Source: Nonomuraea sediminis
GTDB lineage: Bacteria; Actinomycetota; Actinomycetes; Streptosporangiales; Streptosporangiaceae
Reading direction: 5' to 3'
Assembly (NCBI RefSeq): GCF_018531495.1
Contig: NZ_JAHDTI010000003.1
Location: 248,001 to 312,000, forward strand
DNA length: 64,000 nucleotides
Shown here: piece after piece, positions 1-8,360 of the stretch
Position numbering within the stretch: the stretch's first letter is position 1
How the letters are laid out: each line of letters starts with the position of its first letter
Made by a program: the position numbers and the translations under genes
Notes under the pieces: model-generated
What the model saw: only the letters and a program-made list of their open reading frames with translations
Told to the model about the DNA's origin: nothing
Databases searched by the model: none

Positions 1-248
1 ACGGCCTCGCGCAGCGGCGGGCCGTGCTGCCACCACTCATCGGACGTCGGGTTCGGCGAGCAGTGGCCCTGCACATATCGCACCTGGTCCGGTGGCGGCT
101 TCGACTCCCACAGCGAGTCGTTGATCTGCCAGGACAGCTGACGGTAGACCAGGTACCAGCACCCCACCGCGCTGACCGCCACCGCGATCGCGACCGCGGC
201 GGCCACCAGCAGCGTGAGGCGGGTGCGGAGGCTGCGGGACTTCTTCAC
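1..248 (-). CDS. Sensor histidine kinase, N-terminal fragment (cut by window edge)
   Basis: Only the first 82 codons are present; the rest lies beyond position 1. A GTG start overlaps the stop of the response-regulator gene in a GTGA arrangement, so the two are translationally coupled. The protein opens with basic residues ([10 protein letters not shown]) followed by one hydrophobic segment (about residues 11-35) and then a Trp-rich extracellular stretch. This is the usual start of an OmpR/MprB-type kinase, with the first membrane helix and the beginning of the sensor loop. No HAMP, dimerisation or ATPase domain is visible. The kinase call therefore rests on the coupling to the regulator and the membrane topology, not on catalytic motifs. 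Confidence 0.75.
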   Translation of the reverse strand, partial: MKKSRSLRTRLTLLVAAAVAIAVAVSAVGCWYLVYRQLSWQINDSLWESKPPPDQVRYVQGHCSPNPTSDEWWQHGPPLREA

Positions 249-940
249 GGGGCGGCTCGCAGCACATACCCCACCCCGCGCACGGTGTGGATGAGCCGCG
301 TCTCCCCTGCCGCCTCGAGCTTGCGCCGCAGGTACATCACGTACACGTCGAGCGAGTTGGACGTGGGCTCGAAGTCGAAGCCCCACACCTCGCCCAGGAT
401 CTGCTCCCTGGTCAGCACCTGGCGCGGGTGGGTGAGGAAGAGCTCGAGCAGCAGGTACTCGGTCCGCGTCAGGTCCACGTGCCGGGAGCCGCGGGTGACC
501 TCGCGGGTGGCCGGGTCCATGTGCAGGTCGTCGTAGGCGAGCGCGGTCTCGTCGGCCTGGCCGGACAGGGCCCCGCGGCGCAGCAGCGCGCGCACGCGGG
601 CCAGCAGCTCGTCCAGCTCGAACGGCTTGACCAGGTAGTCGTCCGCCCCGGCGTCCAGCCCCGAGACCCGGTCGCCGACGGCGTCGCGGGCGGTGAGCAT
701 GAGGACGGGCACGTTGTTGCCCGACTGCCGCAGCCGCCGGCACGCGGTGAGCCCGTCCAGGCGCGGCATCATCACATCCAGCAGGACGCCGTCGTACGGC
801 TCGCGCGTCAGCGCTTCCAGCGCCGCCTGACCGTCGTTGGCGGTGACGACCTTGTAGCCCTCGAACTCCAGGCTCGACTGCAGCGCCTCGCGCAGCGCGG
901 GTTCGTCGTCCACCACCAGCAGGCGGGCAGGCTCACTCAT
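245..940 (-). CDS. OmpR/PhoB-family response regulator (MprA-like)
   Basis: A 231-residue DNA-binding response regulator. The receiver domain (about residues 5-120) carries the acidic pair in VVDDEP, the phospho-acceptor Asp in LLDVMMP, the switch Thr in LMLTAR and the conserved Lys in LVKPFE. The C-terminal winged-helix effector domain (about 135-228) ends in the typical [11 protein letters not shown]. The length is normal for the family. It overlaps the kinase gene downstream by four bases and should form a two-component pair with it. MprA/TcrA-type is the closest general resemblance, but the signal and target genes cannot be inferred. Confidence 0.93.
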   Translation of the reverse strand: MSEPARLLVVDDEPALREALQSSLEFEGYKVVTANDGQAALEALTREPYDGVLLDVMMPRLDGLTACRRLRQSGNNVPVLMLTARDAVGDRVSGLDAGADDYLVKPFELDELLARVRALLRRGALSGQADETALAYDDLHMDPATREVTRGSRHVDLTRTEYLLLELFLTHPRQVLTREQILGEVWGFDFEPTSNSLDVYVMYLRRKLEAAGETRLIHTVRGVGYVLRAAP

Positions 941-985
941 GCCTACACGCTAGGGCCCCATTCTGAGAACTCGGTGAAGGCGCAC

Positions 986-2164
986 TTAGAAGGTCACAGG
1001 CAGGGCTTTCAGCCCGAAGATGGCACTGTCGTATTTGAACGACAGCTCCTCATCTGCCTGCTCCACGCCCAGTCCGGGGATGCGCTCGAACAGGGTCCGG
1101 TAGGCGATCTCCAGCTCCGCCCTGGCCAGGTTCTGCCCGAGGCACTGGTGCACGCCGTACCCGAAGGCCACGTGGTGGCGGGCGCCGCGCTCGACGTCGA
1201 GCTCGTCGGGCCGCTCGAAGACGCGCTCGTCGCGGTTGGCGGAGGCGCCGAGCACGTAGATGCCCTCGCCCTTCTTGACGTGCTGACCGCCGATCTCCTG
1301 GTCCTCGGTGGCGACCCGGTCGAAGGCCACCCAGTCGACGATGGAGTGGTAGCGCAGCAGTTCCTCGACGGCCATCGGCCAGAGGTCGGGGTTCTCGCGC
1401 AGCCGGGCCAGTTGTCCAGGCCGGCGCAGCAGGCTGAGCGCGCCGAGCGGGATCATGTTGGCGGTCGTCTCGTGCCCGGCCACCAGCAGCAGGAACGCCG
1501 TGCCGACGATCTCGTCGTGGGTCAGCTGCCCGCCCTTGTACAGCCGCCCGATCAGGTCGTCGCCGGGATCGCGGGTGAACAGGTCGTCGAGGTACTGCCT
1601 GATCTCGAAGGCCGCCTGGAACCCCTCCCCCGACAGCAGCGCGCGCGTCCTGGACTGGAAGAACTCCCTGTCCTCGTACGGCACGCCGAGCAGCTGGCAG
1701 ATGACCAGCGACGGCACGGCCAGCCCGAAGTCCTCGACCAGGTCGGCCGGCGAGCCCTTGGCCAGCATGGCGTCGATCATCCCGTCGACGACCTCCTGGA
1801 TGCCGGGCCGCATGTCCCTGACGCGCCTGACGCTGAACTCGGGGATGAGCAGCTTGCGGAAGCGCGTGTGCTCGGGCGGGTCGAGGTCGATGAACTGCCC
1901 GACGGAGAACTTCCGCATCGCCTCCAGTTCCTCGGGGCTGGGCGGCTCCGGGCTCAGCGCGCCGTTCGGGTGGCCGGGCGTGGCCGGGTTCGTGCTGATC
2001 CCTTCGCCACGCAGCACCTGCTGCGCCTCGGCGTGCCGGGTGACGAGCCAGACCTCGCCGCCCGGCAGGCTCGCCCGCACCAGCGGCGCCTCTTCCCGGT
2101 AGTCGCGGTACTCATCCGGCGGAGCGAACGGGCACGTGCGCTGGACGGGGAAGGAATGAGCCAT
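986..2164 (-). CDS. Cytochrome P450 monooxygenase
   Basis: A 392-residue soluble bacterial P450 (CYP105/CYP107-like in general character). The I-helix oxygen-activation motif AGHETTAN is present, as are the K-helix ExxR (EELLR) and the haem-binding loop FGYGVHQCLG with the axial Cys at about residue 341. The length is normal for the family. No ferredoxin gene adjoins it, so electrons must come from partners elsewhere. It is transcribed away from a TetR gene across an intergenic perfect palindrome, so repression by that regulator is likely. The substrate is unknown; a detoxification or tailoring role is equally possible. Confidence 0.95.
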   Translation of the reverse strand: MAHSFPVQRTCPFAPPDEYRDYREEAPLVRASLPGGEVWLVTRHAEAQQVLRGEGISTNPATPGHPNGALSPEPPSPEELEAMRKFSVGQFIDLDPPEHTRFRKLLIPEFSVRRVRDMRPGIQEVVDGMIDAMLAKGSPADLVEDFGLAVPSLVICQLLGVPYEDREFFQSRTRALLSGEGFQAAFEIRQYLDDLFTRDPGDDLIGRLYKGGQLTHDEIVGTAFLLLVAGHETTANMIPLGALSLLRRPGQLARLRENPDLWPMAVEELLRYHSIVDWVAFDRVATEDQEIGGQHVKKGEGIYVLGASANRDERVFERPDELDVERGARHHVAFGYGVHQCLGQNLARAELEIAYRTLFERIPGLGVEQADEELSFKYDSAIFGLKALPVTF

Positions 2165-2193
2165 AGTCTTGCTCCCTACTAGCCGGATCGCAT

Positions 2194-2217
2194 TGCTTAC
2201 TTACGCGAAAGTAAGCA
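2194..2217. promoter_or_regulatory. Palindromic operator between P450 and TetR genes
   Basis: A perfect 9-bp inverted repeat, TGCTTACTT and AAGTAAGCA, with the 6-bp spacer ACGCGA, lies between the divergent P450 and TetR genes. Size, symmetry and position fit a TetR-family operator that would control both directions. It is directly visible in sequence; binding is inferred. Confidence 0.75.
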
Positions 2218-2251
2218 TTGTGACCCGAGGATGTCAAGCACGAGGAGCGGT

Positions 2252-2809
2252 ATGGCCGGGCGCCGGACGGACACACGCGAGCGGATCCAGCGGGTGGCCC
2301 TGGAGCTGTTCACCGAGCGCGGCTACGACAGGACCACGCTGCAGGAGGTCGCCGAGCGGCTGGAGATCACCCGCCCGGCGCTCTACTACCACTTCCGCAC
2401 GAAGGAGGACATCCTCACCAGCGTGATCGAGGGGCTGCTGAGCTCGATGGACGAGCTGGTGGACTGGGCCGCGCGGCAGCCGCGCACGCACGAGGCCAGG
2501 GTCGAGATCCTGCGCCGCATCTCGGCGCTGCTGGACGACCAGTGGCGGCCGCTGTTCTCCTTCGCGCAGGTCAACCAGGGGGCGTTGCGCGACATGCCGG
2601 CCGGCGAGCGGATGCGGCTGAGCATGCTCAAGATGCTGTCGGTGATGAGCACGCCGGAGGCGGGCACGAAGCAGCAGTTCCAGGCCCGCCTGGCGGTGTT
2701 CGCGGTGATCATCGGCAGTGTCCCGTTCCTGTTCGGGATGGACGTGCCGGAGAGCGAGCGGTCGGCGGTGGCCCTGGAGGTGGCCACCGACCTGCTGTCA
2801 CGCCCCTAG
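2252..2809 (+). CDS. TetR-family transcriptional regulator
   Basis: A TetR/AcrR repressor of about 185 residues. The N-terminal helix-turn-helix is clear (RIQRVALELFTERGY, then ITRPALYYHFRTKEDIL), followed by a variable helical ligand domain. An in-frame ATG lies at 2231, but the second ATG at 2252 has a GAGGAG ribosome site five bases upstream and gives the usual short N-terminus, so I prefer it. The gene diverges from the P450 gene and the palindrome at 2194-2217 sits just ahead of it, suggesting autoregulation plus control of the P450. Its stop overlaps the stop of the convergent metallohydrolase gene in the shared sequence CTAG. Confidence 0.92.
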   Translation: MAGRRTDTRERIQRVALELFTERGYDRTTLQEVAERLEITRPALYYHFRTKEDILTSVIEGLLSSMDELVDWAARQPRTHEARVEILRRISALLDDQWRPLFSFAQVNQGALRDMPAGERMRLSMLKMLSVMSTPEAGTKQQFQARLAVFAVIIGSVPFLFGMDVPESERSAVALEVATDLLSRP

Positions 2810-3696
2810 GCGTGCTCGGCGCACAGGCAGCCGACGCCCCGCTCGATCCACTCCTGGCCGACCCACTCGGGATGCCGCTCGATCAGCAACGCCCGGACCT
2901 CGGCGACGATCTCTGCCTCGCCCATCGCGGAGTCACGCCGCCGCCAGGTCTCCTCGCGCAGCTCGCGCAGGTAGTCGCGGACGCCGTCGAGCACCTGCGG
3001 GCCGCCGAGGTCACCGTGACCGGGCACCACCACCCGGGGTTCGCCGGCGGCCAGCCGGTCCAGCACCGCCAGCCAGCCCACGCCGGAGACGTCCGTGTCG
3101 TGCGGCGGGAACCAGGGGAAGATGGCGAACTGCCCGGTCTCGGCGAGATCCCCGGTGAACAGCACCCCGGCGTCCGGCACCTCGACCACCTGGTCGCCCT
3201 TCGTGTGGCCCCGGCCGGTGGGCCGCAGCCGTACGGTCCTGCCCCCGAGGTCCAGGTCGTACCCGTCGTCGTAGACCAGATCGGGGGTGGGCACCCGGAC
3301 GCCGTCGAGGCGGCGGGCGATCGGCCCACCGAAGCTCCGGAACATCTCCAGGTAGCCCGGCCCCTTCGTCTTCAGATCCTCCGCCTGGGCGCGGTTGACC
3401 AGGTACGTGGCCTGGCCGGCGAACACCTGCGCGCCGAAGGCGTGCTCGGGATGGAAGTGCGTCGTGGTCAGGTACAACCGGCGGCCCTTGGCCACGTCGG
3501 CGGCGAAGGCGAGGACCTGCTCGGCGTTGACGGTGCCGATGCCCGTCTCCACGACCAGTACGGCCTTCGTACCGGCGACGATGCCGATGTTGGGCACCAG
3601 CGCCACCCGGTGGTTCGGGATCACCAGCAGGCCGGGGGCGATCTCCTGGGCGTCGGAAACCCGCACGGCGGGGTCGGTCATCAATTCGTCCGTCAT
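2806..3696 (-). CDS. Metallo-beta-lactamase-fold hydrolase
   Basis: A 296-residue MBL-fold protein. The metal-binding motif appears as HFHPEH, with Glu in place of the usual Asp of HxHxDH. Later ligands appear as GRGHTKGD, the FTGD loop and PGHGD, in the order expected for two metals. No signal peptide is evident, so it is probably cytoplasmic. It resembles quinoprotein-relay/lactonase-type MBL enzymes rather than true beta-lactamases; the substrate cannot be assigned. It converges on the TetR gene, with overlapping stops, and faces away from the LysR gene upstream. Confidence 0.88.
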   Translation of the reverse strand: MTDELMTDPAVRVSDAQEIAPGLLVIPNHRVALVPNIGIVAGTKAVLVVETGIGTVNAEQVLAFAADVAKGRRLYLTTTHFHPEHAFGAQVFAGQATYLVNRAQAEDLKTKGPGYLEMFRSFGGPIARRLDGVRVPTPDLVYDDGYDLDLGGRTVRLRPTGRGHTKGDQVVEVPDAGVLFTGDLAETGQFAIFPWFPPHDTDVSGVGWLAVLDRLAAGEPRVVVPGHGDLGGPQVLDGVRDYLRELREETWRRRDSAMGEAEIVAEVRALLIERHPEWVGQEWIERGVGCLCAEHA

Positions 3697-3778
3697 GCTC
3701 CGATTTCACCTCCCGGGCACCGCCGCCGTCCAAGACCGATGGGATGCCGTCGATACCGCAGGCGTATCGTCGCCGGTC

Positions 3779-4630
3779 ATGGAGCTACGCACGCTGCGCT
3801 ATTTCGTGGCCGTCGCCGAGGAACTCCACTTCGGCCGGGCCGCCGCCCGGCTGCACATGAGCCAGCCGCCGCTGAGCCGGGCGATCAAGCAGTTGGAGGG
3901 CGACCTCGGCGCCGTTCTGCTGCACCGCAACGCCGCGGGCGTCACGCTCACCCCGGCCGGGGCGGCGCTGCTCGACGAGGCGCGCATCCTGCTCGACCAG
4001 GCCGACCGGGTACGCGTGCGGGTGGCCGCGGCGGCCGGCGCCCCGGCCATTACCGTCGGCCTCCTGGGCGACAGCGCCGACCGGAGCGTGACGCGGCTGG
4101 CCGCCGCGTACCGCCGCAGGCACCCGGGCGTCGAGGTCGTCATCCGCGAGACCGACCTGACCGACCCGACCTGCGGGCTGCGCGCCGGACTGGTCGACGT
4201 CGCGCTGACCCGCGCGCCGTTCGACGAGACCGGCCTGACGGTGCACGAGCTGCGCGCCGACCCGGTGGGCGCGCTGCTGCGCGCCGACGATCCGCTGGCC
4301 CGCCGCGATCGGCTGAGGCTGGCCGACCTGGCCGGCCGGCGCTGGTTCAGGTTCCCTGACGGCACCGACCCGATCTGGCAGTCGTACTGGAACGGCGGCG
4401 AGCCCCGCGAGGGTCCGGTGGTGCGGGCCGTCCAGGAGTGCCGGCAGGCCGTGCTCTGGAACGGCACGGTCGGGATGACCGTTCTCGGGCACGAGCCGCC
4501 CGGGGAACTGGTCGTGGTACCGCTGATCGACATGCCGCCGAGCCGCGTGGTGGCGGCGTGGAAGGAGAGCGACGCGAACCCGCTGATCCGGTCGTTCGTC
4601 CAGATCGCCACGGCCGCCTACCGCGGCTGA
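3779..4630 (+). CDS. LysR-family transcriptional regulator
   Basis: A 283-residue LysR regulator. The N-terminal winged helix-turn-helix is textbook (MELRTLRYFVAVAEE, then AAARLHMSQPPLSRAIKQLE), followed by a periplasmic-binding-protein-like effector domain. The reading frame is open further upstream, but the ATG at 3779 gives the family's canonical N-terminus. It diverges from the MBL-fold gene (83 bp between starts) and converges on the oxidoreductase gene with 8 bp between stops. The classical arrangement, control of the divergent gene, would make the MBL hydrolase its first candidate target. Confidence 0.93.
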   Translation: MELRTLRYFVAVAEELHFGRAAARLHMSQPPLSRAIKQLEGDLGAVLLHRNAAGVTLTPAGAALLDEARILLDQADRVRVRVAAAAGAPAITVGLLGDSADRSVTRLAAAYRRRHPGVEVVIRETDLTDPTCGLRAGLVDVALTRAPFDETGLTVHELRADPVGALLRADDPLARRDRLRLADLAGRRWFRFPDGTDPIWQSYWNGGEPREGPVVRAVQECRQAVLWNGTVGMTVLGHEPPGELVVVPLIDMPPSRVVAAWKESDANPLIRSFVQIATAAYRG

Positions 4631-4638
4631 ACCGCTCC

Positions 4639-6147
4639 TTACCCGCGCTCGAGGACCGCCATGGCGGCGTTGTGGCCGGGGATGCCGCTGACGCCGCCGC
4701 CCCTGCGGGCGCCGGCGCCGCACAGCAGGATGCGCTCGTGCCCGGTCTCCACGCCCCAGCCGCCCTCGTCGGCGTACGGCCAGCTCAGGTCGCGGTGGAA
4801 GATGTGGCCGCCGGGCAGGCCCGCCTCGTTCTCCAGGTCGACGGGCGTCTTGGCCTCGATGCACGGCGTGCCGTCGGGGGTTCTCAGCAGGCAGTCCTCG
4901 ATGGGCTCGGCCAGCACGGAGTTGATCGAGGCCAGCGTGGCCTCGAGCGCCTCCTGACGCGCCTTGTCCGGATTCTTCCTGAAAAGGCGGGCGGGCATGT
5001 GCAGGCCGAACAGCGTCATCGTCTCCGCGCGCCCGCGCAGCTCAGGCCCGAGGATGGACGGGTCGGTGAGCGAGTGGCAGTACACCTCGGCGGGCGGAAG
5101 GTCGGGGATCTGCCCGCTCGCCGCCTGGGCGTGGGCGCGCGCGAGCTGGTCGCGCCCCTCGTTGATGTGGAAGGTGCCGCTGAAGGCCGCGAACGGGTCC
5201 ACCGCCGCGTCCTTCAGCCGCGGCAGCCTGCTCAGCACCATGTTGACCTTGAGCTGCGCCCCCTCGGGCACCTCCGGGGTCCTGCCGAGCACCCGGTCCA
5301 GTACGGCCGGCGGCAGGTTGACCAGCACCCGCCCACCGCTGACGGTGTGCTCGCCGCCGTCGGCGACGAACGTGACCTCCCCCTCGGGCGAGATCCCGAC
5401 GACCTCCGCCCCGGTCCTGATCTCGGCGCCCGCCCGGCGAGCCGCCGCCTCCAGGGCCCCGGACACGGCGCCCATGCCGCCGACGGGGACGTTCCACTCC
5501 CCCGTGCCGTCGCCGATCACGTGGTAGAGGAAGCACCGGTTGGCCAGCAGCTCGGCGCCCGGGTCGGCGAACGTGCCGATCAGCGAGTCGGTCAGCACGA
5601 CCCCGCGCACGGTGTCGTCGCTGAAGCGCTCGTCGACCACCTCGCCGATGGGCCGCTCGAACAGGTCGCGCCAGGCCTCGGCGCCGACCAGCGCCTCGAT
5701 CTCCTTGGCCGGGCGCAGCGGCTCGAGCAGCGTGGGCGCCAGGGTCCGCGCGACCTGGGCGGTCATGTCGTAGAAGTCCTGCCAGGCGCGGTAGTCGGCC
5801 TCGCCGCCCGTCACGGTGCGGAAGGACTCCGCGGTACGGCCGGCGTCCTCGTTGTCGACCAGCAGCCCCGTGTCGCCCTTCGGGGTGTAGGAGGCGTACC
5901 TGCGCCGTCGCAGCTCCAGATCGAGACCCAGCTCCTTGACGATCTTCGTGGGGAGCAAGCTGACCAGGTAGGAGTAGCGCGACAGCCGTACGTCCACACC
6001 GGGGAAGGCCCGCGTGGAGATCGCCAGGCCGCCCACGTGGTCCAGCCGCTCCAGCACCAGCACCCGCCGGCCCGCGCGGGCCAGGTACGCGGCGGCGACC
6101 AGGCCGTTGTGCCCGCCGCCCGCGATCACCACGTCGTAAGAGCTCAT
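4639..6147 (-). CDS. CrtI/PYROXD2-like FAD-dependent oxidoreductase
   Basis: A 502-residue flavoprotein of the amine-oxidase/phytoene-desaturase superfamily. The N-terminus holds the dinucleotide-binding loop VVIAGGGHNGLVAAAYLARAG and the following VLVLERLDHVGG. The C-terminus has the second FAD contact region (LLCGAGARRGGGVSGIPGHNAA). The overall pattern is closest to PYROXD2-like proteins (carotenoid-desaturase relatives of unknown substrate). No carotenoid genes are nearby, so pigment synthesis is not supported. It sits alone between converging LysR and codirectional LysR genes. Confidence 0.85.
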   Translation of the reverse strand: MSSYDVVIAGGGHNGLVAAAYLARAGRRVLVLERLDHVGGLAISTRAFPGVDVRLSRYSYLVSLLPTKIVKELGLDLELRRRRYASYTPKGDTGLLVDNEDAGRTAESFRTVTGGEADYRAWQDFYDMTAQVARTLAPTLLEPLRPAKEIEALVGAEAWRDLFERPIGEVVDERFSDDTVRGVVLTDSLIGTFADPGAELLANRCFLYHVIGDGTGEWNVPVGGMGAVSGALEAAARRAGAEIRTGAEVVGISPEGEVTFVADGGEHTVSGGRVLVNLPPAVLDRVLGRTPEVPEGAQLKVNMVLSRLPRLKDAAVDPFAAFSGTFHINEGRDQLARAHAQAASGQIPDLPPAEVYCHSLTDPSILGPELRGRAETMTLFGLHMPARLFRKNPDKARQEALEATLASINSVLAEPIEDCLLRTPDGTPCIEAKTPVDLENEAGLPGGHIFHRDLSWPYADEGGWGVETGHERILLCGAGARRGGGVSGIPGHNAAMAVLERG

Positions 6148-6214
6148 TCCAGGACCTTATGTCAGGGGCAGTCCCGAATCGACCCCGCGTCGCCGTATGT
6201 CTGGGTCGGGCGAT

Positions 6215-7111
6215 TCAGGGGCGGGAGGCGATCGCCAGGAGCGTGGCCGCGGGGGCGGTCAGCGGCCGGCCGCGGCGCCAGACCGCGCGCAGGCTGCGTA
6301 CCAGGTTGAGGCCGGCCAGTGGCACCTCCACCAGGCGTCCCGTGGCGACGTCGGCCTCGACCGCGTAACCGCTGAGCACCGCGGGGGCGGCACCCGCCTG
6401 GGCGGCGCCCTTGACCGCCGAGTTGGAGCCCAGCTCCAGCCGCGGGCTGGCCCGGTGCAGGTCGTGGAAGGCCAGGTCGAGCGTCTCGCGCGTGCCCGAC
6501 CCCGGCTCCCGCACGACCAGCGGCGTGGCGGCCAGCTCCGCCCCGCGCAGCAAGGTACGGCGGCGCGCCCACGGATGGCCGGGCGCCACCACCACGACCA
6601 GCCGGTCGGTGCCCACGACCCGGCTGGCCAGCCCCTCGGGGACGTGCGGGCCCTCGACGAAGCCCAACTCCACCTCGCCCGCCAGCACCCGGGCCGCGAC
6701 GTCGGTGGAGTTGACCACGTCCAGGCCGACCTGCATCTCGGGCTCCCGGTTCTGCAGCTCGCCGAGCCAGCGCGGCACCAGATACTCGGCCACGGTCATG
6801 CTGGAGGCCACCTTCAGGTGCACCGCGCCGCTCTGCCGTACGGCTTGCGCGGCGCGCATCAGCTCGTCGGCGGCGGCCAGGACCTGGGCGGCCCAGTTGA
6901 CCACCATCTTGCCCTCGGCGGTCAGGGTCGAGCCGCGCGGCGTGCGCTCGAGCAGGGGCAGGCCGAGGCGGCGTTCGAGCAGCGCGATGCGCTTGCTGGC
7001 CGACGGCTGCGCGATGCCCGCCCGTTTGGCCGCCTGGCCCAGGCTGCCCAGCTCGCCGACGTCGACCAGCAGCTTCAGCGAGTCGAGATCGGGCAGCGCA
7101 CTCATAGCCAT
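6215..7111 (-). CDS. LysR-family regulator (YeiE-like)
   Basis: A 298-residue LysR regulator with the helix-turn-helix in its first 65 residues (LGQAAKRAGIAQPSASKRIALLERRLG) and a ligand domain after it. It is divergent from a YeiH-family transporter, the same pairing as YeiE-YeiH in enterobacteria, so control of that transporter is likely. Two in-frame ATGs lie six bases apart (7111 and 7105). A perfect palindrome overlaps the start region and suggests autoregulation. Confidence 0.9.
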   Translation of the reverse strand: MAMSALPDLDSLKLLVDVGELGSLGQAAKRAGIAQPSASKRIALLERRLGLPLLERTPRGSTLTAEGKMVVNWAAQVLAAADELMRAAQAVRQSGAVHLKVASSMTVAEYLVPRWLGELQNREPEMQVGLDVVNSTDVAARVLAGEVELGFVEGPHVPEGLASRVVGTDRLVVVVAPGHPWARRRTLLRGAELAATPLVVREPGSGTRETLDLAFHDLHRASPRLELGSNSAVKGAAQAGAAPAVLSGYAVEADVATGRLVEVPLAGLNLVRSLRAVWRRGRPLTAPAATLLAIASRP

Positions 7112-7121
7112 AGGCTATGGC
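7107..7121. promoter_or_regulatory. LysR-type palindrome at the YeiE-like start
   Basis: GCCATAG and CTATGGC form a perfect 7-bp inverted repeat with a single central base. It overlaps the start codon of the LysR gene and lies 55 bp upstream of the YeiH-like start. The position fits a recognition site for the divergent regulator; binding is inferred. Confidence 0.55.
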
Positions 7122-7175
7122 CTGCCAGGCAAGGCGTGGCTACCGGGGGCTTCCGACACGCCGAAGACTGGGATC

Positions 7176-8243
7176 ATGCTTCTTGCCGATCGCCGTGCCT
7201 CGCTCGTGCCCGGACTCCTCGTGACCGGGGTGGTGGTGGTGTTCGCGCTGGTCGTGAACCGGTTCCTGCCGCTGCTGAGCCCGGCCGTGATCGCGGTGGT
7301 GACGGGGGCCGCGCTGGCCAACCTGGGCGCGATCGGCGAGCGGTACCGTCCCGGGCTGCAGTTCGCCGCCAAGCGGGTGCTGCGGGCCGCGATCGTGCTG
7401 CTCGGGCTGCAGATCGCGCTGCCGCAGGTGCTCGCGCTCGGCTGGCAGACGATGGTGATCGTGGTGGTGGCCACGGGGGCGACCTTCACGATCACGCCGC
7501 TGATCGGGCGCAGGCTGGGACTGTCGCCGGGGACGTCGTTGCTGGTCGCGACCGGGGTGTCGATCTGCGGGGCGGCCGCGATCGCGGCCATGCACGACAG
7601 CGTCGACAGCACCGACGACGACGCGGCCGGCGCGCTCAGCGTGGTCGTCCTGTACGGCAGCGCCGCCATCGTGGTCGTGCCGTTGCTGGCGTCCTGGCTG
7701 GGGCTGACCCAGGCGCAGCTCGGCGTGTGGGCCGGGGCGGCCGTGCACGAGGTGGCCCAGGTGGCGGCCATCGGGGCGGCCTCCGGCGTGCTGGTGGCGG
7801 CGGTGACGGTCAAGCTCGGCCGGGTGATCCTGCTGGCCCCGATCGTCGCCCTCACCACGCTCCGCCGGCGCTCGACCACCACGGCCGGCTTGGCCGGGGT
7901 TTCCGCCGCGCCCAGGGTGGCCGACAAGTCTGGCGTGTCGGGCGTTTCCGGCGTGTCCGGGACTTCGGGGACTTCCGGGGCGAAGCGACCGCCTGTGATG
8001 CCGCTCTTCGTGGCCGGGTTCCTGGCGATGGTGGCGCTCCGGAGCACCGGGCTGGTGCCGTCAGCGGTGACGGACGTGGTGCCGACGGTCACGAACGTTC
8101 TGATGGCGGGCGCGCTGTTCGGCCTGGGGACGGGTATCGACCTGCGGAAGCTCGCCAAGGGTGGTCGGGCCATGCTGCTGGGCGCCATCGCCACCGGCCT
8201 GATAGGAACGATCTCGTTGGCGGGCGTCGCACTGCTCGTCTGA
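7176..8243 (+). CDS. YeiH-family putative sulfate/sulfonate exporter
   Basis: A 355-residue polytopic membrane protein of the UPF0324/YeiH family, with about ten hydrophobic segments. Family features visible include the repeated Gly-rich helix ends (LGAIGERYRPG, VSICGAAAIAAM, AGAAVHEVAQVAAIG). The ATG at 7176 starts just before the first membrane helix; the frame runs open upstream but without a better start. A cytoplasmic loop near residues 251-268 holds a short Gly-Val-Ser / Gly-Thr-Ser repeat not typical of the family. YeiH transporters have been proposed to export sulfate or sulfite; the substrate here is inferred from family only. Confidence 0.88.
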   Translation: MLLADRRASLVPGLLVTGVVVVFALVVNRFLPLLSPAVIAVVTGAALANLGAIGERYRPGLQFAAKRVLRAAIVLLGLQIALPQVLALGWQTMVIVVVATGATFTITPLIGRRLGLSPGTSLLVATGVSICGAAAIAAMHDSVDSTDDDAAGALSVVVLYGSAAIVVVPLLASWLGLTQAQLGVWAGAAVHEVAQVAAIGAASGVLVAAVTVKLGRVILLAPIVALTTLRRRSTTTAGLAGVSAAPRVADKSGVSGVSGVSGTSGTSGAKRPPVMPLFVAGFLAMVALRSTGLVPSAVTDVVPTVTNVLMAGALFGLGTGIDLRKLAKGGRAMLLGAIATGLIGTISLAGVALLV

Positions 8244-8278
8244 TCACCGGCTGGACGAGCGCCTGATCCGGCCGTAAC

Positions 8279-8328
8279 GTGCTCATTTTGGAACAAATTC
8301 CGCGAAATACACCGTTCCATGTGAGCAC
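8279..8328. promoter_or_regulatory. Nested dyad upstream of psuG
   Basis: Two nested inverted repeats flank an A/T-rich centre. The outer arms are GTGCTCA (8279-8285) and TGAGCAC (8322-8328); the inner arms are GGAAC (8290-8294) and GTTCC (8314-8318). The spacing between inner and outer arms differs by one base. It lies 33 bp before the psuG start, which is a natural place for an operator or promoter control element. Confidence 0.5.
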
Positions 8329-8360
8329 GCGCCGGTACCAGCAAGGAGCACGAACCAGAC

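Noticed and set aside
37..267. 76-codon frame at the left edge
   Set aside because: Out of frame with the better-supported histidine kinase start, which overlaps the regulator stop and begins with a membrane helix.
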